A DNA stretch of 64,000 nucleotides, from positions 1 through 64,000 of the forward strand of contig DATCEO010000156.1 in the NCBI GenBank assembly GCA_036510065.1, in the 5' to 3' direction. The stretch is from DASUBV01 sp036510065 (GTDB lineage: Bacteria; Actinomycetota; Actinomycetes; Streptosporangiales; Streptosporangiaceae). Below the pieces are notes generated by a model. The model was not told the DNA's origin. It searched no databases and worked only from the letters and a program-made list of their open reading frames with translations. The translations under genes and the position numbers were made by a program. Within the stretch, counting starts at the first letter, position 1. Each line of letters begins with the position of its first letter. This document shows positions 35,840 through 43,941 of the stretch, piece by piece.

Positions 35840-35911
35840 GCGCGTGGCGCCGGCCGCCGCCGGCCTGGGAGCCCAGCCACAAGCTCCGGCCGGGGCGGCG
35901 GCGCCACGCGC
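35840..35911 (-). terminator. Long intra-operon hairpin after the binding-protein gene
   Basis: GCGCGTGGCGCC (35840-35851) pairs perfectly with GGCGCCACGCGC (35900-35911), and the pairing continues inward with one bulge. It starts 10 bases past the binding-protein stop and 48 bases before the permease start. In many ABC operons such a stem partly terminates or protects the upstream mRNA so the binding protein is made in excess; I infer that here. Confidence 0.6.
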
Positions 35912-35920
35912 TGCACCGGG

Positions 35921-37075
35921 TCAGGTGCTGATCGGCCCGGTCTTACTCAGGTACTTCTCGGCCGTGGTCGACCCCTCGAACCTGGTGGAGGGCGAGGTGT
36001 AGGGAGCGGCGTTGGCCTTGGTCACGAACTTCAGTCCCGTGTCGGTCGCCGGCGGCGAGACCAGGCCGCCCGAGAGCTTGAACAGATACAGGTACAGCGT
36101 AGGCAGGAAACCCTGCAAATAGGGCGACTGGTCAATGGTGAAGCCGAGCTGGCCTGCCTTGATGGCCGTCAGCGTGGCCGGCTCCAGGTCAAACCCGCCG
36201 GACGAGACCTTGCTGGTCAGGCCGTACTTGGCCAGCGCCGGCCCGAGCAGTGCGGTCGAGCCGCCGTCCACGGCGAAGACGCCCTGCAGCTTGCTCCCGT
36301 TGGCCTGGATGAACTCCGGGATGCTGGTGTTCTCCTGGCTCTGCGACGCGCCGCTGTCGAAGCCGGCCGTGTGCAGGATCTTCAGGCCCTTGCCGGCCGC
36401 CAGGATCGCGGCGTTCGCGCCGTCCAGCCGCGGCTGGATGTTCAGCGAGCCCGGCTGGGCGATGATGCCGCAGGCGGTCCCGCCGTGCGGCATGGTCGCC
36501 GCGACGCGGGCGCCGACCTCCTGGCCCGACACGTACAGCTCCTGGCCCACGTAGGCCAGGCCGTTGGTGGGGCTGCTGGTCGCCCCGTTGGCGTTGTAGG
36601 TGACGACCGGGATGCCGGCTGACAGGGCCTTGGCAATGGGGCTGGTGAAGGCCGTCGCCGACACCACCGTGCTCGCGATGCCGGCCGAGCTCGCCGCGAT
36701 AGCCGCGTTGAAGGACGTCAGCATGGTGGGGACGGTCGGCTGCGTGGAGGTCGCGCCCGTCCAGGACGGCGTCGGGAGGCCGAGCAGGGCCGCGGCGTCG
36801 GCGAACCCGTACTGGGTGGGGGTGAAGAAGGAGTTGTCGGTGACGTGATTGATGAAGGTGAACTTCCACTTCGGGGTGCTGGGGAAGTTCCCGGCCGTGT
36901 CCTTGGCCGCCTGGGCCGTGCTGCTGCCATTCGAGCCGCAGGCAGCGAGCAGGGCCGAGGCGGCCGCCGTGGCGCTGACCAGGCCAGTCCCCTGGAGCAG
37001 GCGGCGACGACTTGGCCCGTCCTTCATATTGAGCGTTTGGATTGCCTCATCGACCTTCGGGTCGATTTTGTCCAT
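35921..37075 (-). CDS. Sugar ABC transporter substrate-binding lipoprotein
   Basis: A 384-aa periplasmic-binding protein of type 1 (RbsB-like). After about 20 residues comes RRRLLQGTGLVSATAAASAL and LLAACGS, a twin-arginine-like leader ending in a lipobox Cys at about 45. The mature domain has KFTFINHVTDNSFFTPTQYG, GIPVVTYNAN, AVDGGSTALLGPALAKYG and GFTIDQSPYLQG, consistent with monosaccharide binding. ATG at 37075 has GGAGGT seven bases upstream. It is the promoter-proximal gene of the operon. The ligand, presumably L-arabinose or a related pentose, is inferred from araBDA downstream. Confidence 0.92.
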   Translation of the reverse strand: MDKIDPKVDEAIQTLNMKDGPSRRRLLQGTGLVSATAAASALLAACGSNGSSTAQAAKDTAGNFPSTPKWKFTFINHVTDNSFFTPTQYGFADAAALLGLPTPSWTGATSTQPTVPTMLTSFNAAIAASSAGIASTVVSATAFTSPIAKALSAGIPVVTYNANGATSSPTNGLAYVGQELYVSGQEVGARVAATMPHGGTACGIIAQPGSLNIQPRLDGANAAILAAGKGLKILHTAGFDSGASQSQENTSIPEFIQANGSKLQGVFAVDGGSTALLGPALAKYGLTSKVSSGGFDLEPATLTAIKAGQLGFTIDQSPYLQGFLPTLYLYLFKLSGGLVSPPATDTGLKFVTKANAAPYTSPSTRFEGSTTAEKYLSKTGPIST

Positions 37076-37182
37076 CGCAGACCTCCGGGATGTTGAAGGG
37101 GTTCGCACCTGACCCGTGGCTGCAGCGTCAGCCCGGCATGCGCAGGCGACGGCGGGCTGACCTGCACGGCTGGCCCTGCCGT

Positions 37183-37196
37183 TGTGAGCGCTCACA
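37183..37196 (-). promoter_or_regulatory. LacI-type operator for the sugar operon
   Basis: TGTGAGCGCTCACA is a perfect 14-base palindrome, 107 bases upstream of the binding-protein start. It is identical to the core of the symmetric ideal lac operator and of the central CG-step type bound by LacI-family proteins. It lies about 23 bases downstream of the predicted transcription start, where a bound repressor would block elongation or open-complex escape. The likely ligand is the LacI protein encoded in the operon. Confidence 0.85.
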
Positions 37197-37225
37197 TCTG
37201 GTTGACGGTGCATGTTAGACGCCAC

Positions 37226-37255
37226 AAACTAGAACAGGCCTAGATCAGGAGTCAA
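37226..37255 (-). promoter_or_regulatory. Promoter of the sugar operon
   Basis: On the minus strand TTGACT (37255-37250) and TAGTTT (37231-37226) are separated by 18 bases, a good housekeeping-sigma promoter, in an AT-richer patch. Transcription would start near 37219, upstream of the operator. Confidence 0.65.
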
Positions 37256-37262
37256 TGACAAA

Positions 37263-37278
37263 TTCGCACAGATGCGAA
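37263..37278. promoter_or_regulatory. Inverted repeat just upstream of the promoter
   Basis: TTCGCA-caga-TGCGAA is a perfect inverted repeat centred about 18 bases upstream of the -35 hexamer, where an activator or second repressor would bind. The cognate protein is unknown. Confidence 0.45.
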
Positions 37279-37312
37279 GATGTGATTTGGCCGCCGGGCC
37301 GCCGGGCGGCCG

Positions 37313-37497
37313 CCTGCGAGGCCGGGCCGGCCGCCGATGCGGCCGCCGTCTGCGAGGGCCGGACGCCGATGCGGCGGCCGTCTGCGAGGGCCGGACGCCG
37401 ATGCGGCGGCCGTTTGCGAGGGCCGGACGCCGATGCGGCGGCCGTTTGCGAGGGCCGGACGCCGATGCGCGAGGGCCGGACGCCGATGCGGCGGCCG
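37313..37497. repeat. 32-base tandem repeat array
   Basis: Three adjacent full units of 32 bases (37349, 37381, 37413; TCTGCGAGGGCCGGACGCCG then ATGCGGCGGCCG, the third with TTT) are flanked by a diverged 36-base unit at 37313 and followed by truncated units at 37445 (25 bases) and 37470 (28 bases). It lies between the ispG stop and the sugar-operon promoter. The unit is not a multiple of three and no protein-coding frame is credible, so it is not a coding repeat. There are no spacers, so it is not a CRISPR array. Confidence 0.85.
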
Positions 37498-37512
37498 GCC
37501 CGGCACCCGGAA

Positions 37513-38649
37513 TTACTCGGCCGCGGGCTCCATCTGCGCCGCGAGCTTCATGGCTTCCTCGATGAGGGTCTCGACGATCTGGGACTCGGGGACGGTCTTG
37601 ACGACCTCGCCGCGAACGAAGATCTGGCCCTTGCCGTTGCCCGAGGCGACGCCGAGGTCGGCCTCCCGCGCCTCGCCGGGCCCGTTCACCACGCAGCCCA
37701 TGACCGCGACGCGCAGCGGCACGTCCATCCCCTCCAGCGCCGCGGTGACCTCGTCGGCAAGCTTGTACACGTCGACCTGGGCGCGCCCGCAGGACGGGCA
37801 GGACACGATCTCCAGGCCCCGCTCGCGCATTCCGAGCGACTCCAGGATGGCGATGCCGACCTTGACCTCCTCGACCGGCGGGGCGGACAGTGACACCCGG
37901 ATGGTGTCCCCGATGCCCTCGGCCAGCAGCGCGCCGAACGCGACCGCCGACTTGACTGTGCCCTGGAAGGTCGGGCCCGCCTCGGTGACGCCCAGGTGCA
38001 GCGGGTAGTCACACTGCTGCGCCAGCTGCCGGTAGGCGTTGATCATGACCACCGGGTCGTGATGCTTGACCGAGATCTTGATGTCAGTGAAGCCGTGCTC
38101 CTCGAACAGCGAGCACTCCCAGAGCGCGGACTCGACCAGGGCCTCGGGCGTGGCCTTGCCGTACTTGGCCAGCAGCCGCTTGTCCAGGGACCCGGCATTG
38201 ACCCCGATCCGGATGGGCACGCCGGCCGCCGAGGCGGCCCGGGCGATCTCCCCGACCTTGTCGTCGAACGCCTTGATGTTGCCCGGGTTCACCCGCACCG
38301 CGGCACAGCCCGCGTCGATCGCGGCGAACACGTACTTGGGCTGAAAGTGAATGTCGGCGATCACCGGGATCTGCGACTTGCGGGCGATATCCGGCAGCGC
38401 ATCCGCATCATCCTGGGACGGCACCGCCACCCGCACGATCTGGCAGCCCGCCGCGGTCAGCTCGGCGATCTGCTGCAGCGTGGCATTGACGTCAGCGGTC
38501 AGCGTCGTCGTCATCGACTGCACCGATACCGGCGCGCCGCCCCCAACCGGCACGGCGTGGCTGCCCTTGCCCACCATGATCTGGCGGGAAATGCGCCGTG
38601 CCGCCACCGGCTCCGGCGGCAGCTGGGGAATCCCTAGGTCAACAGTCAT
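37513..38649 (-). CDS. ispG: 4-hydroxy-3-methylbut-2-enyl diphosphate synthase (flavodoxin-dependent)
   Basis: A 378-aa [4Fe-4S] enzyme of the MEP isoprenoid pathway, converting MEcPP to HMBPP. It has a TIM-barrel N-terminal domain (VGGGAPVSVQSMTTT, RVNPGNI) and a C-terminal cluster domain with SCPSCGRAQ and MGCVVNGPGEAREADLG carrying the cluster cysteines. It begins 13 bases after rseP and ends the dxr-rseP-ispG run. The usual downstream GNAT gene has been displaced by the sugar module. Confidence 0.96.
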   Translation of the reverse strand: MTVDLGIPQLPPEPVAARRISRQIMVGKGSHAVPVGGGAPVSVQSMTTTLTADVNATLQQIAELTAAGCQIVRVAVPSQDDADALPDIARKSQIPVIADIHFQPKYVFAAIDAGCAAVRVNPGNIKAFDDKVGEIARAASAAGVPIRIGVNAGSLDKRLLAKYGKATPEALVESALWECSLFEEHGFTDIKISVKHHDPVVMINAYRQLAQQCDYPLHLGVTEAGPTFQGTVKSAVAFGALLAEGIGDTIRVSLSAPPVEEVKVGIAILESLGMRERGLEIVSCPSCGRAQVDVYKLADEVTAALEGMDVPLRVAVMGCVVNGPGEAREADLGVASGNGKGQIFVRGEVVKTVPESQIVETLIEEAMKLAAQMEPAAE

Positions 38650-38662
38650 CTGGGCAATCGCC

Positions 38663-39850
38663 TCACTGAGTCAGGTGAACCGGGTTGAAGATGTCCGCCG
38701 CGATGAGGATCAAACCGAGCCCCACCAGGACGGCGAATACGCCCACGCTGACCGGGATCAGCTTCTGCATGTTTACCAGGCCCGGATCCGGCCGGCCGCG
38801 GAGCCTGGCCAGCCAGGCCCGGATCCTTTCGTAGAAGACGATAGCGAGATGGCCGCCGTCCAGCGGCAGCAGCGGCAGCAGGTTGAACGCGCCGACGAAG
38901 ATGTTCAGCGAGATGACGATGAGCAGCAGCTCGGAGACGGTGAACTGCCAGCCGCCGCCCGCCGCGACCACCTGCCCGGCGTCGTTAGCGGCGCCGACGA
39001 TGCTGCTGACATTCCCGGCGGGCGTCTTGCCGCGGTTCTTGGCGAACAGGTCGGGCAGGGCCGCCGGAAGTTTCGCCGCCGCCTGCCCGGACAGCTTCAG
39101 CACCTGGCCGAATGTCGAGCCTGCGTAGGCCACGCCGGACAGCGGGCCGACGCGCTGGAAGATCTGGTTCTCGATGCCCAGGTAGGAGCCGTGACGGCCC
39201 GCGACGGTGCCGGGAGTCACGCTGACGGTCACGTCCCGGCCGCCGCGGTCCACGACCACGGCGACGGGCTGGCCGACCGGCTGGGCCCGGATGACGTTGC
39301 CGACCTCGGTCCAGTTATGCACCGGCTTCCCGGCGATGGAAACGACCTTGTCCTGAGCCCGGATCCCGGCCTGCCGGGCCGGGGAGGCGGGCAGGCCCTT
39401 CGCGCACGTGCCGGAGGCCAGCGCCTTGATGGTCTGCGGCAGGCAGGGGCTGACGGACCCGATCGTGGTGGTGTTGGTGACGCCGATGCCCACGGCGAGG
39501 ATGAGCAGCAGCACGAACGCCAGGGCGAAGTGCATGAACGACCCGGCCACCAGCACGATCGAGCGCTGCCAGCCTGGCTGGCGGCGGAATGAGCGTGCCT
39601 CGTCGGCAGCGTCGACCTCTTCCAGCGCGGTCATCCCGGTGATCTTCACGAAACCGCCGAGCGGCAGCACCTTGATGCCGTACTCGGTCTCGCCGCGCCT
39701 GCGGGACCACAGGGTCTGGCCGAAGCCCACGAAGAACTGGGTGACCTTCATGTGGAACTTCTTGGCGGTCAGGAAGTGGCCGGCCTCGTGCAGCATCACC
39801 GAGATGAGCAGCGCGAGAACAAAGATCACCACGCCAAGCAGGAAGCTCAT
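38663..39850 (-). CDS. rseP: RIP-type site-2 metalloprotease (RseP/Rip1)
   Basis: A 395-aa intramembrane zinc protease that cleaves anti-sigma factors and other membrane proteins. The first helix carries H21-E22-A-G-H25 (HExxH). A PDZ domain lies at about 130-225 (AGIRAQDKVVSIAGKPVHNW). The distal motif NLLPLLPLDGGH carries the catalytic Asp. There are four hydrophobic segments. It sits 45 bases after dxr and 13 before ispG, the conserved actinobacterial order. Confidence 0.94.
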   Translation of the reverse strand: MSFLLGVVIFVLALLISVMLHEAGHFLTAKKFHMKVTQFFVGFGQTLWSRRRGETEYGIKVLPLGGFVKITGMTALEEVDAADEARSFRRQPGWQRSIVLVAGSFMHFALAFVLLLILAVGIGVTNTTTIGSVSPCLPQTIKALASGTCAKGLPASPARQAGIRAQDKVVSIAGKPVHNWTEVGNVIRAQPVGQPVAVVVDRGGRDVTVSVTPGTVAGRHGSYLGIENQIFQRVGPLSGVAYAGSTFGQVLKLSGQAAAKLPAALPDLFAKNRGKTPAGNVSSIVGAANDAGQVVAAGGGWQFTVSELLLIVISLNIFVGAFNLLPLLPLDGGHLAIVFYERIRAWLARLRGRPDPGLVNMQKLIPVSVGVFAVLVGLGLILIAADIFNPVHLTQ

Positions 39851-39895
39851 CCGGCTAGCTCTCCCTCAATGCTGCCAACACTGCTGCTCCGGCGC

Positions 39896-41110
39896 TCACG
39901 CGGTGCCGGTCAGCTCGCGCGCCCGGATCCGCGCCCAGTGATCCGCGGCCAGGATCTCCTCCACCGCAGTCACCGCCACGCCCGCCCCGTCATGCTCCGA
40001 GACTACCTGGGCTACCGTATCGACGATTCCAGTGAACGGAATGCGGGCGGTCAGGAATGCGTCAACGCACTCCTCGTTCGCGGCGTTGTAGACCGCCGGG
40101 ACGGTGCCGCCGGCGCTGCCGGCCGCTCGGGCCAGGGCGACCGCCGGGAAGGCCTCGGTGTCCAGTGGCTCGAAGGTCCAGGTATGAGCCGTGGTCCAGT
40201 CGATCGGCGCCGCGGCGCCGGCAATCCGGCTAGGCCAGCCCAGCGCCAGGGCGATGGGGAGGCCCATGTCCGGCGGGCTGGCCATCGCGATGGTGGCGCC
40301 GTCGGTGAACTCCACCATCGAGTGCACCACCGACTGCCGGTGCACGACCACGTCGATGCGGTCAAATCCCATGCCGAACAGCAGATGAGCCTCGATGAGC
40401 TCCAGGCCCTTGTTCACCAGGGTGGCGCTGTTCACCGTGATGACCGGTCCCATGTTCCAGGTCGGGTGGGCCAGGGCCTGCTCCGGCGTGACGTCAGCCA
40501 GATCCGCCCGGTCGCGGTGCAGGAACGGGCCGCCGCTGGCCGTCAGGACCAGCCGCCGCACCTCGTCCGGGCTGCCGCCGCGCAGGCACTGCGCGATCGT
40601 GGAGTGCTCCGAGTCGACCGGCACGATCTGGCCGGGCGCCGCCCGGCCCGTCACCAGCTGGCCGCCCATGATCAGCGATTCCTTGTTGGCCAGGGCCAGC
40701 GTCCGGCCGGCATCGAGCGCGGCGAGCGTGGCGGCCAGCCCGGCCGACCCCGTGACCGCGTTCAGCACGATATCGGCGGGCCATGCGGCCACCTCCGCGA
40801 CGGCATCCGCGCCCGCCAGGACCTTGGGCAGCTGCCGCGTGCCGCGCCCCGGCGCCGCGGCCGTCAGGGCCTGGAGGGCCTGCTGGACGGCCGGGGCCGC
40901 GCGCTCGCTGGCCACGGCCACGACCTCGACGCCGAACTCCATGGCCTGGCTGGCCAGCAGAGCCGGGTTGCCGCCGCCCGAGGCCAGCCCGGTCAGCCGG
41001 AACCGGTCCGGGTTGCGCCGGATGATGTCGGCGGCCTGGGTGCCGATCGAGCCGGTCGAGCCCAGCAGGACGATCTCACGCGAGGGGCCGGCAGTCCGGG
41101 CAGCATCCAT
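39896..41110 (-). CDS. dxr: 1-deoxy-D-xylulose-5-phosphate reductoisomerase
   Basis: A 404-aa NADPH-dependent enzyme, the first committed step of the MEP pathway. The Rossmann motif is LLGSTGSIGTQA (about 16-27). Metal and substrate-binding blocks VDSEHSTIAQCL and TASGGPFLHRD are intact, as is LVNKGLELIEAHLLFG. It heads the dxr-rseP-ispG transcript and is divergent from the DAHP synthase gene across 143 bases. Confidence 0.96.
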   Translation of the reverse strand: MDAARTAGPSREIVLLGSTGSIGTQAADIIRRNPDRFRLTGLASGGGNPALLASQAMEFGVEVVAVASERAAPAVQQALQALTAAAPGRGTRQLPKVLAGADAVAEVAAWPADIVLNAVTGSAGLAATLAALDAGRTLALANKESLIMGGQLVTGRAAPGQIVPVDSEHSTIAQCLRGGSPDEVRRLVLTASGGPFLHRDRADLADVTPEQALAHPTWNMGPVITVNSATLVNKGLELIEAHLLFGMGFDRIDVVVHRQSVVHSMVEFTDGATIAMASPPDMGLPIALALGWPSRIAGAAAPIDWTTAHTWTFEPLDTEAFPAVALARAAGSAGGTVPAVYNAANEECVDAFLTARIPFTGIVDTVAQVVSEHDGAGVAVTAVEEILAADHWARIRARELTGTA

Positions 41111-41253
41111 GCCTTCATTGTCCTCTGCCGCTGCCCGGTGCCGCCAGGCGGATGTCCCGGGCGGCCACGCCCACCAAGCCAGAGCGCGTAGCGTGAGAGC
41201 GTGATCCGTCCGCAGATACCTGACGGCGCGGGGCTCAGCACCGGTGGCCCCGC

Positions 41254-42603
41254 ATGACCGCCGCAGCCAGTGCGCTGGCGGGCAGCTGGGGTGATCGCCG
41301 GGCGGTGCAGCAGCCGGACTGGCCCGACCTCGAGCGGCTGGCCGCCGTGGTCGGCGAGCTGGCCGGATTCGCGCCGCTGGTCTTTGCCAGCGAGTGCGAC
41401 CAGCTGCGGGAGCGGCTGGCCGCGGTAGCCCGCGGCGAGGCGTTCGTCCTGCAGGGCGGAGACTGTGCCGAGACCTTCGCCGAGGCCAGCCCCCTGGCCG
41501 TGCGCGCCCGGCTGCAGACGATCTTGCAGATGGCCGTCGTCCTCACCTACGGGACCAGCGTCCCGATCATCAAGATCGGCCGGATGGCGGGCCAGTTCGC
41601 CAAGCCCCGGTCGCGGGCCACCGAGGTCCGCGACGGCGTCGAGCTGCCCGCCTACCGCGGCGACGCGGTGAATGGCCTGGAGTTCACGGCAGCGGCCAGG
41701 ACGCCGGATCCGGGCCGGCTGCTGCGCGCCTACCACAGCGCCGCCGTCACCCTGAACCTCTTCCGGGCCCTCACGGCCGACGGCTTCGCCGACCTGCACC
41801 AGGTGCACGCCTGGAACCAGGACTTCGTCCGGGACAGCCCGGCCGGCCAGCGGTACGACCGGGTGGCGGGCGAGATCGACCGGGCCCTGGCCTTCATGCG
41901 CGCCTGCGGCGCGGACCCCGACGAGCTGCGCACCGTCGAGCTGTATGCCAGTCACGAGGCCCTGCTGCTGCCGTACGAGCAGGCCCTGACGCGCCGGGAC
42001 GACCGCACCGGCGGCGACTATGACCTGTCCGCGCACATGGTCTGGATCGGCGAGCGGACCCGGGCCATCGACGGCGCGCACATGGAGTTCGCCGCGGGCA
42101 TCCGGAACCCTATCGGGCTCAAGGTCGGCCCCACGGCCACGCCGGACGAACTGGTCGCGCTCGTCCGCAGGCTGAGCCCGGACGGCGAGCCCGGCCGGCT
42201 GACCCTGATCTCCCGGCTGGGCGCCGGGCAGATCCGGGCGCTGCTGCCGCCGCTCGTGGCGGCCGTGCAGGCCGAGGAGATCCCGGTGGCCTGGATCTGC
42301 GACCCGATGCACGGCAACACCTTCGAGGCGCCGGGCGGCTACAAGACCCGCCGGTTCGACGACGTGGTCAGCGAGGTCCAGGGCTTCTTCGACGTGCACC
42401 GGCGCCTGGGCACGCACCCGGGCGGCATCCACATCGAGTTCACCAGCGACAACGTGACCGAGTGCGTGGGCGGCAGCTACGAGATCGCGGCCGACGACCT
42501 GCATCAGCGGTACGAGACCGCGTGCGACCCCCGGCTGAACCGCCGCCAGGCGCTCGACCTGGCCTTCACCGTGGCCGAGAGCTACCGATCCCTGCCCCGC
42601 TAG
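41254..42603 (+). CDS. Class II 3-deoxy-7-phosphoheptulonate (DAHP) synthase
   Basis: A 449-aa enzyme joining PEP and erythrose 4-phosphate, the first shikimate-pathway step. It shows the plant/actinobacterial class II pattern: QPDWPD, then VFASECDQLRERLAAVARGE, FVLQGGDCAETFAE (metal-ligand Cys at 71) and GRMAGQFAKPRS, and the C-terminal WICDPMHGNTFE and GGIHIEFTSDNVTECVGG. ATG at 41254 has only a weak GGTGG ribosome site, but the N-terminus fits the family. Transcribed away from dxr and convergent with the methyltransferase gene, with 39 bases between. Confidence 0.95.
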   Translation: MTAAASALAGSWGDRRAVQQPDWPDLERLAAVVGELAGFAPLVFASECDQLRERLAAVARGEAFVLQGGDCAETFAEASPLAVRARLQTILQMAVVLTYGTSVPIIKIGRMAGQFAKPRSRATEVRDGVELPAYRGDAVNGLEFTAAARTPDPGRLLRAYHSAAVTLNLFRALTADGFADLHQVHAWNQDFVRDSPAGQRYDRVAGEIDRALAFMRACGADPDELRTVELYASHEALLLPYEQALTRRDDRTGGDYDLSAHMVWIGERTRAIDGAHMEFAAGIRNPIGLKVGPTATPDELVALVRRLSPDGEPGRLTLISRLGAGQIRALLPPLVAAVQAEEIPVAWICDPMHGNTFEAPGGYKTRRFDDVVSEVQGFFDVHRRLGTHPGGIHIEFTSDNVTECVGGSYEIAADDLHQRYETACDPRLNRRQALDLAFTVAESYRSLPR

Positions 42604-42642
42604 CAGGGCGGCGGCCGACAGCCGCGCCGGGGCGGCGGCCGG

Positions 42643-43911
42643 TTAGCGGGCTGGCAGCTCCCAGTCCGGCCGCAGCGGCATCCCGGCCGACCCGTCAGAG
42701 TCCAGCTTGACCCCGAGGATCTGGTGCAGCTGAATCTGGTTGCGCTCGAAGCCCAGCCGGGAGCCGGCCATGTACAGCCGCCAGACCCGCGCCGTGCCCT
42801 CGCCGACCTCGGCCACCGCCTCGTCCCAGTGGTCATCCAGGTTTGCGCACCAGCCCGCCAGGGTCATGGCGTAGTGCTCGCGCAGGTTCTCGGAGTGCCG
42901 GACCTCGAAGCCGGTGTCGTGGATGAGGGAGAACAGGTAGCCGGGGCCCTCGAGCTCCCCGTCCGGGAAGACGTACCGGTTGATGAACCCGTCCTTGACC
43001 ACGGCGGGGCCCTTGTTGTCCGGGCGCGTGATGCAGTGGTTGAGCAGGCGGCCCCGGGGCTTGAGCTTGCCGTAGAGAAACGAGAAGTAGCCGGGCAGCT
43101 CGGTCTTGCCGATGTGCTCGGTCAGGCCGATCGAGCTGACCGCGTCGAAATCCGTCTCGGTCACGTCCCGGTAGTCCATGTGGCGGACCTCGGCCAGGTC
43201 GCTCAGGCCGGCCTCCTTGATCGCGCGCTGCGCCCAGGATGCCTGCTGCTCCGACAGCGTGACCCCGAGCGCCCGCACGCCGTACTGCCGGGCGGCGTGC
43301 ATGACCATGCCGCCCCAGCCGCAGCCGACATCAAGCAGCCGCATCCCCGGTGCGAGCCCGAGCTTGCGGGCCACCAGGTCAAACTTGTTCTCCTGCGCCT
43401 CTTCCAGGCTCGCGTCCTGGCGCGGGTAACACGCGCAGGTATAGGCCATCGACGGGCCGAGCACCCACTCGTAGAAGGTGTTGGAGACGTCGTAGTGATG
43501 GGAGATGGCATTGGCGTCGCGGTCCTTGGAATGCCGCCGCCCCATCCGCCACCGCTTATTGACCTGGACCTCCTGCGGCGGCGGCGCCACCCGGGGTACC
43601 AGCAGGCGAGGACCGCCCAGATCGCTGAGCAGCCTGAGCCGCTCGCCGATGCTGACCTCCAGCCGCTGCGCGCTGGCCATCCGGGCCAGCGCCCCGTACA
43701 TGTCCCCGTCCACGTCGAGGTGGCCGGACACATAGGCCCGGGCCAGGCCGAGAGCGCCCGGGGCCTGAGCCAGGTAGGCGACGGCCGTCCGCGACTTGAT
43801 CGTGATCCGCACGGGGGAGCTCTCGCTCCCGGCCCTGCTCCCGTCAAAAGCGTGAAACTCGACTGGGGCATCCGGGCCAGCGACCCGCTCGAACACCTCG
43901 GCCAGCGCCAT
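42643..43911 (-). CDS. SAM-dependent fatty-acyl methyltransferase (TmsB / CFA synthase-like)
   Basis: A 422-aa enzyme of the cyclopropane fatty-acyl-phospholipid synthase superfamily. The SAM motif I is LLDVGCGWGGM (192-202), with HYDVSN (139-144), SMAYTCA and GLTEHIGKTELPGYFSFL typical of the superfamily. It methylates unsaturated phospholipid acyl chains. The gene immediately upstream is a FAD-linked oxidoreductase. This pair matches the tmsA-tmsB arrangement for 10-methyl branched fatty acids (tuberculostearic-type): the methyltransferase makes a 10-methylene chain and the oxidoreductase reduces it. A plain cyclopropane synthase remains possible. Confidence 0.85.
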   Translation of the reverse strand: MALAEVFERVAGPDAPVEFHAFDGSRAGSESSPVRITIKSRTAVAYLAQAPGALGLARAYVSGHLDVDGDMYGALARMASAQRLEVSIGERLRLLSDLGGPRLLVPRVAPPPQEVQVNKRWRMGRRHSKDRDANAISHHYDVSNTFYEWVLGPSMAYTCACYPRQDASLEEAQENKFDLVARKLGLAPGMRLLDVGCGWGGMVMHAARQYGVRALGVTLSEQQASWAQRAIKEAGLSDLAEVRHMDYRDVTETDFDAVSSIGLTEHIGKTELPGYFSFLYGKLKPRGRLLNHCITRPDNKGPAVVKDGFINRYVFPDGELEGPGYLFSLIHDTGFEVRHSENLREHYAMTLAGWCANLDDHWDEAVAEVGEGTARVWRLYMAGSRLGFERNQIQLHQILGVKLDSDGSAGMPLRPDWELPAR

Positions 43912-43941
43912 GTCAGCTACTTCCCTTCACAGTCCGCACCG

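Noticed and set aside
37313..37497. CRISPR array
   Set aside because: The 32-base units are directly adjacent with no spacers, and no cas genes are present.
37252..37565. Repeat-containing peptide frames over the 32-base array
   Set aside because: Every frame is Arg/Gly/Ala-rich repeat translation; the unit is not a multiple of three.
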